Positions 1-9,161 of a DNA stretch of 64,000 nt are shown here, piece after piece. A program made the position numbers and the translations under genes. Numbering within the stretch: position 1 is the stretch's first letter; every line of letters begins with the position of its first letter. This stretch comes from Steinernema hermaphroditum (taxonomy: Eukaryota > Nematoda > Chromadorea > Rhabditida > Steinernematidae). The stretch is taken from positions 16,678,001 to 16,742,000 of the forward strand of contig CM059621.1 in assembly GCA_030435675.1 (NCBI GenBank), read 5' to 3'. The notes beneath the pieces were generated by a model. It had not been told where the DNA came from and searched no databases. It saw nothing but the letters and a program-made list of their open reading frames with translations.

Positions 1-413
1 GGGACACAAAAAACTGTCTCAAATTTTGCACAAATGAGACGGGACGTCTCGTATGAAATGCTGTCGCGAGTTTAGGACCAGCGAGCGAGAGTGAAAGGCT
101 CTCACAACGAACAGACTTTTGAATTCAAAATTTTCAGGAAACGTAGTAGTTCATATCGAATTCCTTTTTTCAGCTTTTCAGTGTGAAGCTGTTCACTGTG
201 AACATTGACTCTGTCTTCTTTTGTTCCCAAAAGGAACTAGATTTTCTGAGCAAAGCTCGAGGGACTGTTGATTCCGAGATGCGTCAGAATCAAACCTCTC
301 TTTTGGGTTCTGACAGTTAGCTCAGCGATTAGCATAAACCTCTCTCCAGCCGATATGGTGCTCCATCACACAAACACTTCCGAGAGCAAAGCTTTATTTT
401 CCAACACGTTGAC

Positions 414-755
414 TCAGAAAGTGCGATTAATTTTGTTTCTGTACATTTTGAGTGACTTTTTCATTAGTGTTCCCTGGCCGGGCTTCTTCGTGATCACCTT
501 CACGGGTTTCTTCACAGGAGAGTCCTCTCCTACACCAGAATCGAACCAAAAGTCTTCCTCTTCTTTTGGGATGGACTTGGTGATCTTCGCTGGTGGTGCA
601 TTGACCACCGCAGCCGTTTGACTCTCCTCAGAAAGAGGGGAGCGCTTTCTCTTCTTCATAGTCGGTGTGGGAGACTGTGACACGGAGGTTTTGACAGGTT
701 CATCTGTATCAGGTTCTTTCCGGGAGCGCTTCTGAGGCGAAACACGAACAGCCAT
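414..755 (-). CDS. Small basic, probably nuclear protein, copy 1
   Basis: Single-exon protein of 113 residues that I do not recognise. It begins with a stretch rich in Lys, Arg and Ser with several KRKR/KKRKR-type basic clusters, consistent with nuclear localisation. The middle has an acidic-aromatic patch (EEEDFWFDSG). The C-terminus is basic and ends in NRTF. A near-identical copy lies at 23376-23717 in the other arm; the N-terminal half differs most and the C-terminal 60 residues are nearly invariant, which suggests selection there. It is transcribed divergently from the zinc-finger gene starting at 915, and the same head-to-head layout is kept in the other arm. No catalytic motif or membrane segment is seen. 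Real gene status rests on the conserved frame in both copies. Confidence 0.7.
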   Translation of the reverse strand: MAVRVSPQKRSRKEPDTDEPVKTSVSQSPTPTMKKRKRSPLSEESQTAAVVNAPPAKITKSIPKEEEDFWFDSGVGEDSPVKKPVKVITKKPGQGTLMKKSLKMYRNKINRTF

Positions 756-914
756 GATTTTCTTGCGGGCGTTAGTGTTCAGAGCGCTCTTATCTGAGTG
801 AAAAGCAATGCTGCGGAAGATGGCCGTCGTTGCATCACTTTCTACCGGCCGTGTTTCGCCTCGTTCTTTTCGTGGTTCTCTAACACCTGACGTATTATTT
901 CAGGAGTTGCCAAG
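756..914. promoter_or_regulatory. Shared divergent promoter region between basic-protein and zinc-finger genes
   Basis: About 160 bases separate the two divergent start codons. A good 3' splice site (TTTCAG) lies about 10 bases before the zinc-finger ATG at 915, so that mRNA probably has an upstream non-coding exon or a trans-spliced leader. The matching interval in the other arm (23218-23375) keeps the splice site. No TATA box is obvious. Confidence 0.45.
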
Positions 915-1707
915 ATGGGCGATATCGAAAAGCCGCCGAAAGAGGTGCACCGTCGGATCTTCCAGTGCGCCATCTGTTTGAAGTACTACGCGAACCACCG
1001 CTGTGAGTGGGGCCATCTCACCTCCCTATTAACTCGTCTCTCTTCAGCATTCCGATACCATTCTCTTACCAGCCACAGCGATATCATCGTCAAGAGGTAC
1101 AAATGCGAAGAGTGTGGCAAACGGTTCGCTTCGCGAAGCAGCCGCGACTCCCACATGTTGCTCCACTCCGGCGAGCTCCCCTTCGCCTGTGAGCTGTGCG
1201 GTCAGCGTTTCCGCTACAACGGAAACCTCAAGAAGCACAAGCTAACTCACGAGCGCCGACTGAAGAAAGAAGAGGCACAGAAGGTCGACTTGTGCAGCAC
1301 CATTCGCCTGGACAGCGACACCGAAGAAGACGGCATCGAAATCGAAGAAAAATTCACTCCATCTGGGATCAGCAAGTAGGAGATGTTCTTGTGCTGTTCA
1401 AGTAGTGCGCCCTTTCCAGAGACCGCAAAGAGTTCGATAAGAAGCCCAAGGACCTAGTCGTGTGCCAAGAACCCGATCCTTTCCTGAACCCAACGGGCAA
1501 CCACGTGACGCGTCTCAAGAGCGACGGGCCGTTGTTCAGCAAGTCTCCAGCAGAGTGGGCTGCCTCCGTTTCCATCAACATGGACGACGTCCTGAGACGA
1601 GTGTGTGCAACTTCTTCTTTTTTGCTGACTTTTGGTTGTTTCAGATGAAGACTGCGATGCGATCCAGCTACCACCCAAAAGAAATTACCAAGAACATCGA
1701 CTTCTAG
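915..1707 (+). CDS. Three-finger C2H2 zinc-finger protein, copy 1
   Basis: Four exons: 915-1002, 1048-1375, 1420-1600 and 1645-1707, with introns of 44-45 bp, giving 219 residues. Removing the first in-frame intron completes finger 1 (CAIC then H-x4-H). Finger 2 starts CEEC and finger 3 CELC, both with classical His pairs and the FA/F-R linker pattern. An acidic segment (DSDTEEDGIEIEE) follows, then a basic, uncharged tail ending in KNIDF. Three tandem fingers suggest a sequence-specific DNA-binding factor; the target is unknown. The splice site just before the ATG supports this start. The copy at 22425-23217 has the same exon lengths and only a few amino-acid changes, so both look functional. 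Confidence 0.85.
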
Positions 1708-1910
1708 AGCGCCGCCCGCGAAGAATCTGTGATTTATTAATCCTTATTTTTTGATCTACTAATATATTGTTTTAACATCGCTAGCTCTTCATGTTATTGT
1801 AGGTGGTGGCCGTCTCTCTCATTTCCGTTGATCGTGATGTGATGTCATCTGTCACGTCACGATGCTGGACGTCTTTGGACACATGCGACATGCAATGTAC
1901 TTTCATCCAT

Positions 1911-2836
1911 TTATTTGGGGTCCAACCTGACGATCACAAGTGTTTTGAAGAGACGTTCGGATGACAGCGAAGATTCTCCGATCGGAATCTCCCTGCGCGT
2001 GGCTGCGTTGATAAGTCGAAACGGCCGATTCTCCAGCATCGGATCCATCCTAAAAATTGTTCCTTAGTTCTAGGCTCCGAAAATATGCTCACTTCAAGAT
2101 GTAACTTCTCAAGTCCGCGACTGTCTCCGAAGGTCCAAACTCGGTGGCGACGCGTCGGCCACTCGGAAGACAGATCAAGACGCTCTGCCCGCTCAGAATC
2201 CTCGTCTTTGGCTTTTTCGGCTTCGGGGCGTCTCCACCAGAAGGACCTCCCAGAAGGTGGCCCTTTCCGAAGAAGGCGGCGATCTTCGGCCTCTTATGCG
2301 TATCTCCCTCCTCGACGAAGCTCACGCGCCTCTTCGGGTCGGCGAAGCGGCGCGCCATGCACATCATCCGAACGTCCAGCCGGCTTCCCTTGTGGCTCAG
2401 CTGCAGTTCCTTAGGGATGTGCCCTCGCCGCACCTCTGCCACGAACTCCGCGTTCTCCGGAGCGTCGAAGCGCCGCAGAGGACCGTCGTCGATGGAGAAG
2501 CCGTCTTCCCACAGCTTCAGCGTCAGAGTCACCTGAATCAGACGCTCTACCGTACTCCGTCAGAGCCACAAACCTGCTGCGGAGGGACCACGCACATCGG
2601 CGAGAGGAGTCCTCCGAGACGGTATCCCCTGGAGGCGAAGGAGCGCCTCTCCTCAGGCTTCTGCCGCTCGACTTCGGCGCCGGAGTCCCTGGCCGAAGCG
2701 AAGAGCTGCACCGCCTGACTCGACGATACCGTCGCATCCTCATCTTTCGCGTCCTTCTTCGCAGAATCTAAGGTGCAAAATCTGAGAGGAGGGCCTCCGG
2801 AGGCGGCGGGACGACCTACCGATCCTTGCGTGACAT
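1911..2836 (-). CDS. NSFL1C: p47/NSFL1C-like p97 (CDC-48) adaptor, intact copy A
   Basis: Exons on the minus strand are 2820-2836, 2574-2781, 2093-2532 and 1911-2049 (267 residues). After a short N-terminus comes the segment VQLFASARDSGAEVERQ, the equivalent of the 'LFxxAKxxGA' motif of p47, then a GYRLG motif, a SEP domain (LKLWEDGFSIDDG...), a Lys/Pro linker, and a C-terminal UBX-like fold ending KTLVIVRLD. p47 proteins recruit p97/CDC48 for membrane fusion and ubiquitin-linked remodelling. The N-terminal UBA domain of canonical p47 is not seen. Upstream sequence is open in frame for about 30 codons without an ATG, so the true start could lie in an unseen upstream exon. This is the only one of the three copies in the window with an unbroken frame. 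Confidence 0.8.
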
Positions 2837-2998
2837 GAGGATGGAGTGAGGAGACGCTGCAGACGGAGACTCAGGAGGAGCGAAGTAGACGGTTCCTGGA
2901 GTCTTCGGGCGTCTGTAGACACTTGACTACCTACCGTATTCCCCGTATATTCTCAGCAACATGTTATTATCGGAGTTTTATTCATGATCAAATTTTAT

Positions 2999-4214
2999 TC
3001 AAGAGGGTTCAGGATCAATCGAATGATTATGGTCACTGAGCGGATTGTTCCTCTTCTGGATACAAGCGTCCTTAAAACGTTCCAGATTCTCTATTTCGAC
3101 AGTTCCGCTCCTTCCTTCCACACAAGGTCCCTTGTGTTCCGCGGCGGAGAGCACCCAGATCGACACCTTTCGCCGCTCAGCCCCAGCCACGATTGTGCGT
3201 TCATAGAAGTCGAGGAGATCCTCTCTCCGGATCTGAAGGCTTTCAGCTACTTGAAGTTGACCTAAAGGGAACGTTTCCACAGGTCAGGGCGTACTGTAAC
3301 TCACTGTCGTCGAAAGAGAACCGCTTCGACTCTATCTCCTGCCTGTAGTTTTTGCACTTTACCTTCTCTGTTTTCCTTCGGAAGGGCTCTTTGTATTCCT
3401 CGAACTCGGACTCACTCATCTCCACGAGTGTGCTCTAAAATAACGTCAGAAGAGTCCATACAGTGGTTGTACCTTGAACTTCTCCAGAAAGACCTCGATG
3501 CGGCTCTCCACGAAATCCGGGTCGTAGGGGCCTTGTACAATGAGACGAAGGGGGGCCTGTCTGGAGAGTCGTTTTCTGTTATGATTTCACTCCAGAGTCG
3601 CAACACTTCCTAAAACAAAACAGTTATCGCTTTCGTTATGATTGACACAGAAATCAGTCCTTAACGCAAGATCAGAGTTGTCCGGTTCGGTTCAACTCTG
3701 AGATATACGATGATATCTCAAAAAGAATCTGTCCTCAACAATCGATTTTATCTTTCAGGCTGCACTTTTAGGGTAAATCGCCTACTTTGTCATGATTGAC
3801 TGGCTTGCTAGTCTCTTCCTCGGGCAAATAGAAAAGCTCGCTTTTTCTCCTCAAGGCCCTCTCGAATCTCTTCAGTGACGCCGCGTCCAGTTTCGTCTTT
3901 CTGTACTCGATACCGTAGTACTGCTCTCTTTCCAAGTTCTCTAAATCCGAATTCTCCTTTGCTACAACGAAGTCAGCTCAGCTGATCCAAGACACTGCAA
4001 TGGGGTTTTCTTGCCTATCGGGGTTTTCCGTGTCATCGAAACGCCTGCTCACTGCAGCTACTTGTGTCTTGAGCTTGATCGCCCGAATTTCCCTAGATTC
4101 ATAGTAGATGCTTCCGAACGCATTTTAGAAAACTCACTTTTCTGAGGGGCGTTTGTTCTTCTTGGCCTTCTTCAGAAAGCGTCGCTCTCCGTTCTGAACA
4201 CGATTTGCCAGCAT
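2999..4214 (-). pseudogene. Shrunken insulin-degrading enzyme (M16) pseudogene
   Basis: Pieces of the right-arm IDE gene lie here in order, on the minus strand: the start codon, exon 1 and the beginning of exon 2 (about 4020-4214), a slice of exon 5 (about 3800-3980), intron 7 and the beginning of exon 8 (about 3560-3780), the end of exon 8 (about 3500-3545), and exons 9-10 (about 2999-3432). The parts encoding the HxxEH zinc site, most of the N-terminal catalytic half and the middle domains are missing. The exon 8 deletion changes the reading frame, and the C-terminus diverges after FKDAC. Exon 9-10 coding sequence is still very similar to the functional copy, so decay seems recent. Protease function is not possible. 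Confidence 0.9.
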
Positions 4215-4250
4215 ATCTTCCTTGGATGGCTCTCGGCTGAGTGACTACAA

Positions 4251-4704
4251 AAGGACAATAAATGGATCAGTCCATGCCGAAAGCATTGCATTATCTTTAA
4301 GTCAGAAGTCACCTAATCTCTCTCAATGAACCGACCTCAGTGTTGGGGGCGATACCGTACCCCCTTCCAGTTAACCTACTCGAGCGCGTGGCCTCGCGCT
4401 GTCCTATCCTCCCCCGCTAGACGCTCTCTAATCCCCTAGACATGTCTAGACAGGAACCAGAACGAGACGCAGACGCTGGCTATACTAGAGGAGCCCCAAT
4501 GCCGTCTTTTAATGTGCAGACCTACCGTATCCTGGTGATGCCCCATCTTTTCTTCCCCTTCCGACGCGCGAGATCGTCGACGCGCAGACGATCCTCGAGA
4601 AGCTCGAGGGCTTCTTATTTGTCGAAGCTCTCTACGAAGCATCGCTTCTGATACATATAAGGGCAAACCGTCGCGCTCTTTGGTACCGAATTGCCAGTTT
4701 AAAC
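4251..4704. promoter_or_regulatory. Intergenic region with perfect palindrome and TATA-like box
   Basis: No gene is seen. A perfect 14-bp palindrome CTAGACATGTCTAG lies at 4436-4449; related GTCTAGAC sites recur elsewhere in the window. A CATATAAGGG sequence at 4654-4663 is about 45-50 bases before the ATG at 4705 and could be its TATA element. Confidence 0.4.
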
Positions 4705-5772
4705 ATGACCCAAAGTACCACCATATCATCGACGTCCCCAGTCTCCAGTGGATTTTCAGAGGCCTCATCAATGCAATCCCGATCTCCACAGTACGATGAC
4801 AGGGAACGCAGCATCGACGTAACGGGGGAATACAGTTCTTCAGAGGACGAAGGGCCTTCCAAGAGAAGCAAACTCATACCGAGTCCAACAGAGTCCAAGA
4901 AGATGGAATTCGAACAGTTTCGGAATTTGTCGTTTGGAAAGAAGAATCCGTTTTCCGGAGGTCCCCCTGAAATGAAGAGAGCAGAGAAACGGCCGGCGCC
5001 GCGAAAATCTGACGAACGCGATCCATTGATCGACAGGGTGAAGACGTTCTTGGAGGAGCCGGAGAACCAGCTTTGGAACATGTCCAATGAGATCTTGAAG
5101 GATAAACTGAAGGAAGTTCTGAATCTACAGATGGAGCACAGTGTCATGATGAAAACGAGGCAGGAACAGCTGAGGTGCGTCCATTTCCACAATCATATCT
5201 GATTTTGTCGATTTAGTGATCTTCGTCTGAGAGTTCAGAAGATTCAGGACGAGGTCGATCGTCTTCAGCCTCCGAAAGAGGCTCCTCGTCCCGAGAGTCC
5301 TTTCCAGAACAGGTCATATCGCCTGTCACCGACCTACAACGCCTATCAGCCGCCGGCGATCCCACCAGCCTCCAACTTCCCCAATCCGCCACCGTTCAAC
5401 CCATCGATGCCGCCACCAGTGGTCACGGAGACCATCGGGGGCATAACCATCCCTCCCCACCTCCTACCGTACTCCATGAGGCCTCAGAGCCCCTCCTATG
5501 CGCCTCCGATGAGTCAGCCTCCACAGGTGCCGGACTTCAGCGTTCCCCCTCCAGGATACCGCTCGAATCGGCCGAGTCCTTCTCCTCCCTATGTGTCTCA
5601 AGTTATGCCCGTGTTCGACAACGCTGGACTGGAGTCTTCCATTATGAATCAGAGGGAACGCCGTCTTGCAGTGACTCCACCCCTTGTGGAGAGGACCGAA
5701 GAGATCTCCGACGCTGAGGAAGAGAGAGAACCAAAAGATGAAGTTTACGAGTCCATATCAGACGATGAGTAG
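4705..5772 (+). CDS. Ser/Pro-rich, probably nuclear protein with short coiled coil
   Basis: Two exons, 4705-5174 and 5217-5772 (42-bp intron), give 341 residues. I do not recognise the family. The N-terminal 100 residues are Ser-rich and acidic with a YSSSEDEGPSKRSK patch that could be a CK2/nuclear-localisation region. Residues about 110-185 are predicted helical or coiled-coil (LIDRVKTFLEE through DEVDRLQ). The region after that is strongly Pro-rich (PPPVV, PPHLLP and similar), and the C-terminus is acidic (EEISDAEEERE...SISDDE). A polyadenylation signal AATAAA follows at about 5782. The composition suggests a scaffold or transcription-linked protein, but that is inference only. Confidence 0.75.
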
Positions 5773-5813
5773 TCAGCGTTCCAATAAAAGGTGTTTAAAA
5801 CAATCATTCACAC

Positions 5814-6368
5814 TTAAGACGGTACGCAGTGCCACTCGTCGGCGACCTTTGGCAGGAAGAGGTTGAGCTTCGTGTAGACCCTCGTGAAGGGCCGATCGGT
5901 GGCGGTGTGCCGGAAGACGTCGCGGACCCAGAGAGGAATCGCCTCCTCTCTCGTCGGAGGCCTCAGATGCTCGACGGTAAGACTCTCACAGAGGACGCGG
6001 TGGCGACGACCGGCCACTTCGGACGGGTCGCGCGACCACTTGATGCCCGTCGACAGGAACACCGTCACCGTGGTGCTCTCACCCGGTCCCAAGAAGCCAT
6101 GCACGCGGCTCAGACCCGGCATCCAGTGATTCTGAAAGGGACTTTAAGCTTGAACATGATCAAAAATACTCACTTTCGTTCGAAGTCGGAAGACGACGGG
6201 CAGTCGTTCGGCGTTGGTGATGGTGAAGTCGCACATCTGCGGGGTACGGTAGCCGTCGGCCGAAGAGAAGACGATCCAGCGCGGCGAGACGACCAGTTCC
6301 GAGTCGGGGGTGTTGCCGTAGAGTCGGGGCAGCTTCTTCTCCTCGAACGTCCGCGCCGCGACCGCCAT
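5814..6368 (-). CDS. MSP-domain protein, copy 1
   Basis: Two exons, 6174-6368 and 5814-6131 (42-bp intron), encode 170 residues. Residues about 20-130 form an MSP/VAP-type immunoglobulin-like domain: SELVVSPRWIVFSS at the first strands, FTITNAERLPVVFRLRTK in the middle, and the GFLGPGESTTVTVFL strand. It is longer than the roughly 126-residue canonical major sperm protein because of a C-terminal extension. In nematodes such proteins act in sperm motility or as VAP-like tethers; which applies here cannot be decided. A CAG acceptor sits directly before the ATG. The gene is head-to-head with a damaged secreted-protein gene at 6488. An almost identical inverted copy is at 38943-39497. Confidence 0.85.
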
Positions 6369-6487
6369 CTGGAGTGCTCGAGAGGGGAAGTGAGGTCGAT
6401 TCGAGAAAGACCACGGACGAGAGACAGATCTGCAGCCTCCTGTCTGCTCTGTACTGCTCTCTTCCCTTCGGGAGTCGGTCGGACGCG

Positions 6488-6640
6488 ATGCTCGTCCGGT
6501 GGCTCACCTTCTTGGTACTCTTCGCTGTCGCCGTCCACGGCGGTAAGTTCTCTTCATATACTCCCATCCTCCTGTCTCCATTCTTCCTGCTCCAGATGGT
6601 CGACGGCAGCAATGTGTTCGATTTTCTCAAGGAGATCAAA
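6488..6640 (+). pseudogene. Truncated copy of small secreted coiled-coil protein gene
   Basis: This begins with MLVRWLTFLVLFAVAVHG, the same signal peptide as the intact gene at 38396-38824, followed by the same 5' splice site. The acceptor and first codons of exon 2 are lost, homology resumes at MVDGSNVFDFLK, and it stops after about 15 codons, where the sequence becomes unrelated. The intact gene has a further 85 or so residues, so this copy is a broken remnant. It marks one end of the inverted repeat shared with 38.7-39.5 kb. Confidence 0.8.
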
Positions 6641-7236
6641 CGCGCGGCGCTTTTCGAATGCGACGACTTATCGATGACATCAAATTTCCGCAGGTGTTTT
6701 GTCTGCCGACGTCTTCGCTCTGCGGCCACAGACCACAGGGAATCGCACGATCTGTAATGTCGTATCTGAAACTTAGCAAACGAGTACGTTGGATCCAAGT
6801 TTCCCAAAGTACACAAAGGTGCGGGTCGCAACTCACTACATCCGCTAGAAAAGTGTCCAGAAACTTTCCCTATTATATCACTCAGAAGCGTAAACATATC
6901 CTCATAGTGGTTGAGTGGGCATGCTAGGTTCGATTCCCAATGGAGATCTGCATTTTTTTAAATAGCCCCGACGATCATGTGCCTTTCGAGAGACCGCTTT
7001 TCGTCGTTCCAATGAAAAGATTGTACTTCTAGCCAGATCAATCACTTCCACAATCACACTCACTACTCAAAAAACCGGTTCCCGATGTCTCACATCGTCA
7101 TATTAATGCAAAGAACGCTTTTCTTGGCGACAAGAAACGATCGATGATGGCTGGAGAGCTGCACTGAATTGAAATCTTCGTTTCCGCCTTAGCACATAAT
7201 CACATTCTTGGCGCGCGTCTCGCCACTGACGTCGCC
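6641..7236. other. Intergenic, no gene seen
   Basis: Non-coding sequence between the truncated secreted-protein copy and the acid phosphatase start. It contains a pol-III B-box-like GGTTCGATTCCC near 6929-6940, but no cloverleaf could be drawn. No other structure is seen. Confidence 0.5.
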
Positions 7237-9107
7237 ATGTGGCCACGCGCTCCTCTGATCTTCTTCTCCCTTCTGGGCTTCTGCTGTGGAGGCGAACTTG
7301 TCCATGTTCAGGCTGTAGTTAAATTGGACGACTTCCCAAGCCCTATGATTCGGTTCTAGGTTTGGCGACATGGCGATCGCACCCCGGCTAGGACCTATAG
7401 GAACGATCCTAATCAGGAAGACAAGTGGCCCCTTCCCTGGGGAGAGCTGACTACGGTAGTGTCCCGTCAGACGCGTTTCTAAGGACGGCTTTCAGAGAGG
7501 AATGACGGAGCAGTACCAGCAAGGTTTGAGGCTCAAGGAGCGTTACATCGACAACTTAAAGCTCATAAGTAAAGACTACAAATCGAATGAGGTAAGAAGG
7601 CGCCCGACACCGAGTCCTGCACCTCTTCAGATCTACGTCAGAAGCACGGACAAGGATCGCACGCTGATGAGTGCCTACGCTAATCTGGCCGGATTCTACA
7701 GCGACTCCATCGGAACGCACCCCAACAGCTCGGATTGGCCGGTCAGGTGGTCTCCGATCCCAGTGCACTCCGTGGAGAACCACCGTTATGACTACGTTCG
7801 TATCTTAGCTGTGTAGTGTTGCAAATTTAGAGTTTAGCTTCTAAATCCATTCCGGAAGTGTCCGAGGAAGGAGCAACTTGAGAAGGAGCGTGAGAAGAAT
7901 CTAGTCTACCAGAAGTACTGGAGTAAACAGAAGGTAACGACGAATGTCCTGGGTGATGACAAGGGTAGTGAAATAGTGAATTTACTCTCAGATTTTTAAG
8001 CCAAAATTATGAATCTTTCTTGCCTCAGAGTAGCTCAATTTTTGAAGATTATGAATGACCTCGTTGATGGAAAAAGTAGTCCTCCGAACCAGCAATAATC
8101 TCGAAACTCGCACAGCCCTGGTCTCGACTCTCGACAAATGGGCGAGAGTGGTCTTGGTCTCAGAACGAAAACGCTGAAATTTTACCATGATAACACTGTG
8201 CAGACTATTTTCCTAATTGCTACCGTCTACTCGTCATCACTGTCAGTGTTAATCGTTCCGAGACCCGTTTCCAACTCCATTTGGACTCCAAGTTTGACTC
8301 AGAATCGATCAAAAAGGAGCAAAGACAACTCGTTCGGTCAGCGTGTGTGTGGTCCTCAAGATTTATAAGCGAAATCGTACTGTTTTACGAAGTCATCCTA
8401 AGCAGGGTTTCCGCTTCAGGAGTTCCTCGACAACGTCTCGCACTTGGCAGGGAAGAACATAAGCGCTCGCCGCGATCTTCACGATTTCCTCGACACCACC
8501 TACATCGAAAAGCTCTACAACCTGACACTTCCTGCCTGGCTCACCGACGAGCTGTACAACCGTGGATGGGCCATAAAGCGGGACATCGAAGACTACCTTC
8601 TTGGCAGCGGTAGGTCCCCTCTGATCCCCCTTGAACGCCATCGCCTTTAGCCGGCTTCGGACTGAAAGAAGACGTCGAGCTGGTGAGACTTCAAGGGGGA
8701 CCGCTTCTGACGAAGATTATCGAGAACATGAAGAACTTAAAACACGGAAAGAAGTATCACGCCTACTCTGCCGTAATAGCCTTATCCACAACCTCATCGA
8801 AGCAGCTTTTCAGCACGATATTACCGTATTCTCGTTGATAAGGACTCTCGGCGCCAACGATGCCATTCTTAATCACAAGGAGGTCGACTACGCAGCAGTG
8901 CTGGTGATGGAACTGTGGACGTTCAGCGAAAAGTACTACGTTCGACTTCTCTATTCGGCCAGCGCAAACCACGCGCTGAAAACCTACACCCGGGCCATCA
9001 AGGGTTGTCCTAACAGAACCTATTGTCCGCTGGATACGTTCATCAAGAGAAGCAAGGATTATATGGTCGAGAATCCGGCTGAAGCTTGTAATAAGGTTGA
9101 CAAGTGA
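7237..9107 (+). CDS. Secreted histidine acid phosphatase 1
   Basis: Eight exons: 7237-7314, 7360-7455, 7496-7591, 7631-7795, 7838-7933, 8420-8609, 8651-8772 and 8814-9107 (378 residues). The N-terminus is a signal peptide (MWPRAPLIFFSLLGFCCGG). Splicing exon 1 to exon 2 creates the catalytic RHGDRTP motif that forms the phosphohistidine. The distal catalytic HD pair lies at the start of exon 8 (AHDITVF). A CP-rich linker (LLNPFRKCPRKEQ) and late Cys residues match the prostatic/lysosomal acid phosphatase fold. It likely hydrolyses phosphomonoesters in the gut lumen or lysosome. Intron 5 is 486 bp; the others are 39-45 bp. A divergent paralogue with the same exon plan lies at 25619-27313. The proper ATG is fixed by the signal peptide. 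Confidence 0.9.
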
Positions 9108-9161
9108 ACGCAGTGTACTGTAGCCATTATATCTTTATCGTCTATGTAGTCATTACAGTAA

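Larger units (their letters stand above)
1..4250. repeat. Left arm of large imperfect inverted duplication
   Basis: This block matches the reverse complement of the block at 17160-24131. For the zinc-finger and basic-protein genes, paired coordinates sum to 24131-24132. Order from the window edge inwards is basic protein gene (-), zinc-finger gene (+), p47-like gene (-), IDE pseudogene (-). The arms are close but not identical: substitutions, small indels, and several large deletions confined to the IDE part of this arm. Homology is still visible in the first 400 bases, so the arm probably continues beyond the window. Confidence 0.9.

Noticed and set aside
5829..6677. 282-codon plus-strand frame across the MSP gene
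   Set aside because: It is antisense to the MSP coding exons and shows no domain; it is a shadow of the GC-rich minus-strand gene.
6900..6945. Possible tRNA near GGTTCGATTCCC
   Set aside because: Only a B-box is present; acceptor and anticodon stems cannot be drawn.
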